The position numbers and the translations under genes were made by a program. 38,555 nt of DNA from Methanobacteriota archaeon (lineage in GTDB: Archaea; Thermoplasmatota; Thermoplasmata; Methanomassiliicoccales; UBA472), in the NCBI GenBank assembly GCA_021372315.1, contig JAJFUT010000012.1, forward strand, positions 1-38,555. The letters are read 5' to 3'. The notes beneath the pieces are model-generated. The model made no database searches and was not told the origin of the DNA. It saw nothing but the letters and a program-made list of their open reading frames with translations. Below are positions 33,780 to 38,555 of this stretch, piece by piece (positions within the stretch are counted from its first letter, which is position 1; the number at the start of each line of letters is the position of its first letter).

Positions 33780-34232
33780 TCACCTGGATCGTCCAGCGAT
33801 CTCTGCTCCATATGCTTGGGCCTTCTCCGCCTCGCCGCTCGCGAGCGAACTGCCACCGGATTCGACATAGAATGCCATCGGCTCGGTGACCAAGGGAATA
33901 CCGTACGTCTCCAATAGGGACGATATCTTGCCAGATGCCCCTCGGGACATCCCCTTGTACCTCGTATCGAAGACAGCGGCCCTCTTGTCCTTCCCCTCGT
34001 CCTTCATTGCATTGACCAGGAGCGTCTTGAGCCTGAACGTGGCCGACCCCCAATGAGTAGGGCTCCCGATGACCCAAAGGTCCCTTCCCCTGAAATCCTC
34101 CTCATCGGCGGTCTTCATGCTGGCCAGAAGTACGTCCTCGATCCCGCCCTTCTTCATGCCTTCCATGATCGCCCTCGCCACGGTCTCCGTGTTGCCGTAT
34201 CGTGAATCGTAGAAAACTATGGCCTTCGTCAT
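33780..34232 (-). CDS. Flavodoxin family protein
   Basis: The 150-residue protein starts MTKAIVFYDSRYGNTETVARAI. The SRYGNTE loop is the FMN phosphate site, and WVIGSPTHWGSATF and AVFDTRYKGMSRGASGKI form the other FMN loops. Flavodoxins carry one or two electrons, and this size is typical. ATG 34232 fits the fold. The longer frame from 34313 would cross the promoter. A TATA-like GTTATATCC (about 34255-34263, minus strand) suggests a leaderless or very short leader. Confidence 0.93.
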   Translation of the reverse strand: MTKAIVFYDSRYGNTETVARAIMEGMKKGGIEDVLLASMKTADEEDFRGRDLWVIGSPTHWGSATFRLKTLLVNAMKDEGKDKRAAVFDTRYKGMSRGASGKISSLLETYGIPLVTEPMAFYVESGGSSLASGEAEKAQAYGAEIAGRSR

Positions 34233-34267
34233 TTCGTCCGTCCGAGCGGCTTTGGTGGATATAACGC

Positions 34268-34313
34268 TTGACATCGAGCGAAATACCTTGCTTTTCACTC
34301 GCTCGGGTGTCAA
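34268..34313. repeat. Long inverted repeat in the flavodoxin/flippase divergent promoter
   Basis: The left arm TTGACA-T-CGAGCGA (34268-34281) pairs with the right arm TCGCTCG-GG-TGTCAA (34299-34313). That gives 13 paired bases with one small bulge and a 17-base loop. It lies between the two divergent TATA boxes. It could be an operator pair, or an RNA hairpin if transcribed. Confidence 0.55.
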
Positions 34314-34319
34314 AAACGA

Positions 34320-34327
34320 TATATAAA
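34320..34327 (+). promoter_or_regulatory. TATA box for the surface-glycan genes
   Basis: TATATAAA is a near-consensus archaeal TATA box about 100 bases upstream of the flippase-like gene. It implies a leader of roughly 70 bases containing GGGGGGATTAGGGAG, which could supply the SD. Confidence 0.6.
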
Positions 34328-34421
34328 CATGCCATTATGGACTCGTCGCCGCGGTCGTAGAGACGGCCTTGAAACGTTGGCACGGTCCTTCCTATGGGGG
34401 GATTAGGGAGCTGTCGCACTG

Positions 34422-35444
34422 ATGCGAAAGTTGGCATTGAGCAGCAAGGTCAAGATAATCGTATCCATCGTTCTGATAGTCGCAGTACTGCTCTTCTCGG
34501 ACCTTGAGGAGGTCGCAGATGCCATGTCCCAGGTCGACTGGCTCGTGATCATGGTCGTGGTCGGACTATACCTTGCCAATCTAGTCGTCAAGTCCTACCG
34601 CTGGGGAGTGCTCGTGAGGAGCACGGGCAATAGAATGTCGTTCCGTTCGACATTTGCGACCTTCACGTTCTCCCAGGCATTGAACAACATCATCCCTGGA
34701 CGTGTCGTCGGAGAGACGTCAAGGATCTATGAGATAAAGACGAACGAGGGGGTCGGCGTCGGAACTGGCCTAGCGACGGTCGTCACAGAGCGGCTCATGG
34801 ACTTCGTCGTCGTGACGATCCTGGCGATGACGAGCCTCATCATGCTGCTGGCATATCTCAGCGAGGACCTGGGCGAGCAGTTGTTGATCGTCGTCTCCCT
34901 CCTCGTCGTTCTCAACTTCTTCCTCATCTATGTGCTGATCAACCCCGCGATCGCCAACAAGGTGTGCAAGTGGGGGACCGGCGTCGTGAACAGGCTTCAC
35001 CTCGGTAAGAGGGGTGATAAGCTCAACACGATGATGACCGGATTCGTCTTCTCGTTCACGAACGCCATACATTCGAAGGACAGGAAGGACAGGAAGTACA
35101 TCTTCTACGCATGCCTGCTGACGATCGCCGTCTGGGGGAACGAGATATTGAGGACATGGCTCATCATGTACGCCCTCGGGGCCGACGTGACCGTCCTGGC
35201 CGTCGTAGCTACCTGCAGTCTCGCCTCTCTGAGCGGCATCCTGCTCTCGGCCGGAAGCGGCAACGTCGTCGTCTCCTCGGCCATCTACACTGCGAGCGGC
35301 CTTGAGCCCGAGATCGCCGCGACCGCGGGCGTGCTGAGCGCCATGACATCCATCTGGCTCTCCGTCCCGGTCAGTATCATCGCGGTGCTATTGCACGATC
35401 ACAAGAAGAAATCACTAGCTGTTGAGAATGCACCTGAGAAATGA
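34422..35444 (+). CDS. UPF0104/LPG-synthase-type membrane protein (AglD C-terminal-like)
   Basis: The 340-residue protein has about eight helices. Family features include SYRWGVLVRSTG, TFATFTFSQALNNIIPGRVVGETSRIYEI, TGLATVVTERLMDFVVV, and the late segment LASLSGILLSAGSGNVVVSSAIY. The family covers the flippase-like domain of bacterial lysyl-PG synthases and the membrane domain of archaeal AglD. It acts with lipid-linked compounds. With the GT2 gene 18 bases downstream, it probably belongs to a glycolipid or dolichol-phosphate sugar pathway (inference). The C-terminus is a charged tail (HDHKKKSLAVENAPEK). Confidence 0.88.
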   Translation: MRKLALSSKVKIIVSIVLIVAVLLFSDLEEVADAMSQVDWLVIMVVVGLYLANLVVKSYRWGVLVRSTGNRMSFRSTFATFTFSQALNNIIPGRVVGETSRIYEIKTNEGVGVGTGLATVVTERLMDFVVVTILAMTSLIMLLAYLSEDLGEQLLIVVSLLVVLNFFLIYVLINPAIANKVCKWGTGVVNRLHLGKRGDKLNTMMTGFVFSFTNAIHSKDRKDRKYIFYACLLTIAVWGNEILRTWLIMYALGADVTVLAVVATCSLASLSGILLSAGSGNVVVSSAIYTASGLEPEIAATAGVLSAMTSIWLSVPVSIIAVLLHDHKKKSLAVENAPEK

Positions 35445-35462
35445 ACCTTGGAGTTGAAACTG

Positions 35463-36200
35463 ATGAAATGCACCACCGTCCTGCTTATCAAGAACGAGGA
35501 GGAGAACGTACCGCCATTGACCGCCGACATACTTGATGTCTACAAGGAGTTCAACATCGACGGCGAGGTTTTGCTGGTCGATGATGGAAGCACGGACAGG
35601 ACGCCTGCCGTGTGCGACGAGCTGGTCGCAAAAAACGAGAGGGTCAGGGTCGTTCATCACGGGGTCAACAAGGGAAGGTCCTATGCCATCAGGACGGGCT
35701 TCCTCGAGGCGAAGGGGGACGTCGTCATCATCATGGATGGGGACCGCCAGTATGAACCGAAGCAGATACCGCAGTTCCTGGCGAAGATCGATGAGGGTTA
35801 TGATGTCGTCACAGGCTGGAGACACCAGCGCACGGACACGTTCATCAGGAAGTTCATCTCGAAGGTATACAACAAGCGCATCATCCAGAAGCGCTTCGGA
35901 CTGAACGTCAAGGACCAGAACAGCGGGTTCAAGGCGTTCAGGCGCGAAAAGGCCGTCGCCATGGACTTCAACCCCGACGGGTACAAGGGGCTTCACAGGT
36001 TCATACTGCCATTGGCCTCCTTGAAGGGCCTGAAGATCGCCGAGATACCGATCGTGCACTATGCCAGGCCCAGCGGCAAGTCCTATATCAAGTTCTACAC
36101 CGTGCCTTTCATCACGCTCGGGGACTTCTCTAAGTTCAAGAAGGACCACAAGGAAGAGATGAAGGCGATGAGGTCCCGTAAGGACCAAGGTCCTCGATGA
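35463..36200 (+). CDS. Family 2 glycosyltransferase, dolichyl-phosphate sugar synthase-like
   Basis: About 245 residues. The GT-A fold begins CTTVLLIKNEEENV, with the nucleotide-sugar motif LLVDDGSTDRTP and the metal motif MDGDRQYEP (DxD-like). The acceptor-side segment DQNSGFKAFRREKAV and the RPSGKSYIKFYTVPF end are typical of DPM1/DPG synthases that load mannose or glucose on dolichyl phosphate. No C-terminal membrane helices are fused. The separate flippase-like gene just upstream may supply the membrane part, as the two are fused in AglD. ATG 35463 has GGAG (35450-35453) as SD. Confidence 0.92.
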   Translation: MKCTTVLLIKNEEENVPPLTADILDVYKEFNIDGEVLLVDDGSTDRTPAVCDELVAKNERVRVVHHGVNKGRSYAIRTGFLEAKGDVVIIMDGDRQYEPKQIPQFLAKIDEGYDVVTGWRHQRTDTFIRKFISKVYNKRIIQKRFGLNVKDQNSGFKAFRREKAVAMDFNPDGYKGLHRFILPLASLKGLKIAEIPIVHYARPSGKSYIKFYTVPFITLGDFSKFKKDHKEEMKAMRSRKDQGPR

Positions 36201-36236
36201 TGTGGGGATCATGGCCGTAAGGGGTGTGACCGCCTA

Positions 36237-36554
36237 ATGAGGATGTCCGAGATTCCATCGAAGGTTTCCCCCCGAATCAGCAAGTTGAGCTGGCTCAGGA
36301 AGATTCTTCTGTTATTGGCAATAACACTGCTAATCTACGGACCTGCATCAGCTTATTTCTTGTCGAACTCTGATGGAGAGCATGATCACGATCTTTACAG
36401 AGCGAGAACGCAGACGATCATCGATGGAGGATGGACCATTGGTCTTATTCTCATCATCATCGGGACAACTCTGATATGCGATGCGGACAGGATCGGATTT
36501 AAGTCGGATGCCTTCGTTACGAAGACCACTCATATGGAGGAGGTGGTCCGATAA
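36237..36554 (+). CDS. Internally deleted copy of the GT-C-like membrane protein
   Basis: A 105-residue protein that looks like the two ends of the next gene joined together. Its start ISKLSWLRKILLLLAITLLIYG and YRARTQTIIDGG matches LQLDWKKKIAVLFLVTVLIYG and YQNRTQTILDGG. Its end WTIGLILIIIGTTLICDADRIGFKSDAFVTK matches WLVGLALNLAGTILLIDATRLALKSKPFINA. About 270 residues between are missing, but the frame is intact. SD GGGGTG (36221-36226) precedes the ATG. It may be a decayed copy or a small two-helix protein that is still made. Its stop TAA overlaps the probable ATA start of the next gene. Confidence 0.75.
   Translation: MRMSEIPSKVSPRISKLSWLRKILLLLAITLLIYGPASAYFLSNSDGEHDHDLYRARTQTIIDGGWTIGLILIIIGTTLICDADRIGFKSDAFVTKTTHMEEVVR
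36536..36543 (+). promoter_or_regulatory. Perfect Shine-Dalgarno site preceding an ATA codon
   Basis: GGAGGTGG lies 7 bases before ATA 36551 in the overlap ATAA with the previous stop. It is the strongest SD seen in the window and decides the start of the GT-C gene. In the usual ATGA overlap, a G-to-A change would give exactly ATAA. Confidence 0.65.
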
Positions 36555-37783
36555 CGGGCGGAGGATCGATCAAGGAACTGTGGGGCAAGATCTTACAGCT
36601 GGATTGGAAAAAGAAGATCGCGGTCCTGTTCCTCGTCACCGTGCTCATCTACGGAACGGGCATCGCCACCGATATGATGTACCTTTCCAAGGACGTCGCG
36701 CCGGAGCTTTCGCATCCGGACGTTCCGAGATATCAAAACAGAACACAGACAATCTTGGATGGCGGATTGCTATATAGGGACGTCCACACGGAGACGCCCC
36801 CGCTCATCAACTATATACTTATCCCCGCCCAGCTTGTTGGCGGAGCGGACCATGTGTGGGTCTGGAGCATCTACTTCTCATTGTTCGCTTTCTTCCTTGC
36901 AACGATGATGTACTTATCGTTTAGGAAGGTGGATGAGAACAAGGCGTTCCTCGCTTCGTTCATGGTCGTTTTGTGTCCATTCCTCATAAGCGAATCGAGC
37001 CTCGGGGAAGACGAATCGATCATGGCGTTCTTCTTCATGCTCGCGGCCATCCTGATGTTCTATGATCGGAGGAAATGGTCGGCTGTGGCGATAGCGGCAG
37101 GGATCTGGATAAAGATGTTTCCATTATTGCTGCTCCCAACAGAGTTCCTCCGTCAACGAAATTTGAAGGACAAGACCGTTCTCGTCACCATCGTTTTACT
37201 GGTGACCTTACTGGTCACAGGAGCGTTCGTGATCCTCTGCTACGACGACTTCACTTACTTTTTAAATTTTTATTTTCTTGGGGATTCTAGCAGGACGACC
37301 GGGGGACAGAGCATGTGGCACTTCCTTGACATGGGCGGCTTCGAGATACCCCGTATGATCGAGCTGGGCATCATAGGCGTGGGCATGGTTGCAACGTACC
37401 TTTACTGCTACATCAAGAAGCTCGGTGTGTGGGAGAGCATGACACTCGTCATGCTCGCGTTCTTCGTGCTATATCCCAAAGTGCATACCGGATATTATGT
37501 CATCATCTTCACACTGCTTGTCGTGTGGGCAGTAGAGAACAAGGCCATTGCATTGAGGATCTATCTGTCGTTCGTGCCGATAATTGCATCGGTCGCATTC
37601 TCTACCCTTGAAAGTGATAAGACATATATTGAGTTCGAGAGTAGCTGGTTGGTCGGACTGGCCCTTAATCTCGCTGGTACGATCCTGCTTATCGACGCGA
37701 CCAGGTTGGCCCTTAAAAGCAAACCCTTCATCAATGCAGGAAAGGAGAACACAATCGTTGATGCCGCCGAGAAGACCGAATGA
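36551..37783 (+). CDS. GT-C type membrane glycosyltransferase (GT39/GT87-like)
   Basis: About 410 residues with 9-10 helices. After the first helix comes the outer loop with YRDVHTETPPLINYIL, the acidic PPL motif seen in lipid-sugar-dependent GT-C enzymes, then SSLGEDESIMAFFFMLAAILMFYDRRKW and the GIWIKMFPLLLLP segment usual in GT87/DUF2029 proteins. It likely moves a sugar from a lipid carrier to a surface acceptor. The first ATG/GTG/TTG in frame is GTG 36641, which would cut the first helix, yet matching sequence (GGSIKELWGKILQLDWKKKIA) continues upstream. A perfect SD GGAGGTGG at 36536-36543 points to ATA at 36551 as start. Confidence 0.8.
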   Translation: MTGGGSIKELWGKILQLDWKKKIAVLFLVTVLIYGTGIATDMMYLSKDVAPELSHPDVPRYQNRTQTILDGGLLYRDVHTETPPLINYILIPAQLVGGADHVWVWSIYFSLFAFFLATMMYLSFRKVDENKAFLASFMVVLCPFLISESSLGEDESIMAFFFMLAAILMFYDRRKWSAVAIAAGIWIKMFPLLLLPTEFLRQRNLKDKTVLVTIVLLVTLLVTGAFVILCYDDFTYFLNFYFLGDSSRTTGGQSMWHFLDMGGFEIPRMIELGIIGVGMVATYLYCYIKKLGVWESMTLVMLAFFVLYPKVHTGYYVIIFTLLVVWAVENKAIALRIYLSFVPIIASVAFSTLESDKTYIEFESSWLVGLALNLAGTILLIDATRLALKSKPFINAGKENTIVDAAEKTE

Positions 37784-37913
37784 CGCAGGTTTGAAGTTAC
37801 GATCTTGAGGGGCTAGCTTCGATCATTATTGTACGATCGCTTAATAATTGAACAGGGTGAGTTGATTTTAAGAGAGGACTGTTTACTATCCTCCCAATAG
37901 TCGTAATCGGAGA

Positions 37914-38099
37914 ATGCGAAAGATGGGCATTGGCTATAGGTTCAGGAAGATCGGAAAAAAGATCTCTGAACTTGACTGGGAGAAAAAGATACTGGTCCTT
38001 TTCATCTTAGCTGTGCTCGTCTATGGAAGTGGAATCGCCGCTGACATATATCCTGACCTCGACAGCAAGACCACTTTTTTCATGATTTTTAAAATTTGA
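37914..38099 (+). pseudogene. N-terminal stub of a GT-C-like paralogue
   Basis: A 61-residue frame. ISELDWEKKILVLFILAVLVYGSGIAADIYPDL matches the start of the full-length gene (LQLDWKKKIAVLFLVTVLIYGTGIATDMMYL). It then runs into AT-rich sequence and stops (FFMIFKI). Nothing downstream on this strand continues the family. It is probably the broken end of a third copy, although a one-helix peptide could still be made. Confidence 0.65.
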
Positions 38100-38199
38100 T
38101 ACATGTTAAAACAGCGAGTCTGCTGTCAAAGTAAGGGGTCAACTTTCAAGGTCAGGTTATATCACTGGTTGTAGTTTAGCGTCAAAGCCTTTAAAATAA

Positions 38200-38555
38200 T
38201 CATTTATACACCATTGCTTTTTCTCGGTCGCTGAGCATTTCCCGCTTGAACGCCAATCTCATCGAGTCGACGAATAGCAAGGTTCCAATCAACACCAAAA
38301 CGAATCCGAAGAACCAGATATTATTATTACCAAAACAGTCGCTTAAGAATTCCGCCTTGCCCGTTTGGCAAACCGCGGCATAGTGCAATGGTAGGAAGGA
38401 GACGAATAATCTGACCAGAATCCTCCAATCATCGACGGCCCAAACCATCAGAAGGGCCATTGGCATTATGTAATAGCCCTTGTGCATCTTCGGATAAACG
38501 ATTATGAAGACGACCATAATGAGCGTGGCACTCTTCCAGGCGCCCCATCCTTTAT
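38200..38555 (-). CDS. GT-C-like paralogue, C-terminal part (runs off the window)
   Basis: The minus-strand frame is open to the window edge, and sequence upstream of the visible ATG at 38517 (GWGAWKSATLI) already matches the full-length gene (LGVWESMTLV). It continues VFIIVYPKMHKGYYIM...LLMVWAVDDW against AFFVLYPKVHTGYYVI...LLVVWAVENK, and ends WFFGFVLVLIGTLLFVDSMRLAFKRE against WLVGLALNLAGTILLIDATRLALKSK. It is the fourth copy of the family and lies in the opposite orientation. Whether it is full length cannot be seen. Confidence 0.8.
   Translation of the reverse strand, partial: KGWGAWKSATLIMVVFIIVYPKMHKGYYIMPMALLMVWAVDDWRILVRLFVSFLPLHYAAVCQTGKAEFLSDCFGNNNIWFFGFVLVLIGTLLFVDSMRLAFKREMLSDREKAMVYK

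Noticed and set aside
37825-37848. ATTATT/AATAAT inverted repeat in the gap after the GT-C gene
   Set aside because: Short, simple AT sequence in an AT-rich region. No neighbouring feature gives it meaning.

Overview
The window is chromosomal DNA from an archaeon. Archaeal/eukaryotic-type information genes are present: Pus10, ribosomal proteins L21e and L15e, RNA polymerase subunit F (Rpb4-like), a family B DNA polymerase and an NKAD-type Obg-family GTPase. TATA-like boxes lie about 25 bases ahead of several starts, and Shine-Dalgarno (SD) sites match GGAGGTGATC. The gene set and moderately high GC suggest a Thermoplasmata-like euryarchaeon, possibly close to Methanomassiliicoccales. That placement is inference. 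TAG ends at least three normal genes (at 1886, 3197 and 33778), so heavy pyrrolysine decoding is not indicated.

Layout. 1-1.9 kb: 3' part of a STAND-type ATPase/TPR protein cut by the window edge. 1.95-5.85 kb: an information operon, pus10-rpl21e-rpoF-DUF655-ksgA-dedA. 5.9-8.6 kb: a winged-helix regulator, then a TetR-MFS drug-efflux operon whose palindromic operator covers the predicted transcription start. 8.7-9.9 kb: a membrane-anchored surface protein with an in-frame TGA near its natural start, and a CBS pair. 10.0-14.0 kb: phenylacetate-CoA ligase and ACT protein, then a sodium:solute symporter with a 36-residue partner gene and a collapsed second symporter copy. 14.0-16.5 kb: an ArsR-type metal-responsive cluster (ArsR with a CPC site, thioredoxin-like protein, a frameshifted small Cys protein, a COG0701 permease and a DUF6951-like protein), with two copies of TTTCAA-N6-TTGAAA between the divergent permease and DUF6951 genes. 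16.6-23.9 kb: IlvE, a Lon-related protease, an Obg/Ygr210-like GTPase and PolB. 23.9-27.5 kb: MscS channel and P-type cation ATPase, divergent. 27.5-31.1 kb: a long KamA-family radical SAM protein, L15e with a structured leader, and a ThiI-like protein that has lost its PP-loop. 31.2-34.2 kb: TauE/SafE exporter with DUF1634 partner, an MFS transporter and a flavodoxin.

34.4 kb to the end is a surface-glycan region: an AglD/LPG-synthase-type membrane protein, a DPM1-like family 2 glycosyltransferase, and at least four related copies of one GT-C-like membrane protein. One copy is full length but appears to start on ATA, one is internally deleted, one is an N-terminal stub, and one is on the opposite strand and runs off the window. 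Base composition becomes visibly AT-richer there, and this is the most fluid part of the window.

The most unusual items are the related broken genes: two different membrane families each with a copy keeping only its two ends, and a frameshift inside the metal cluster. Others are the ATA start with a perfect SD, the ThiI-like protein without its ATP-binding motif, and the possible three-way-junction leader of rpl15e. No tRNA, rRNA, CRISPR array or insertion sequence was seen. No gene-free stretch exceeds about 260 bases.
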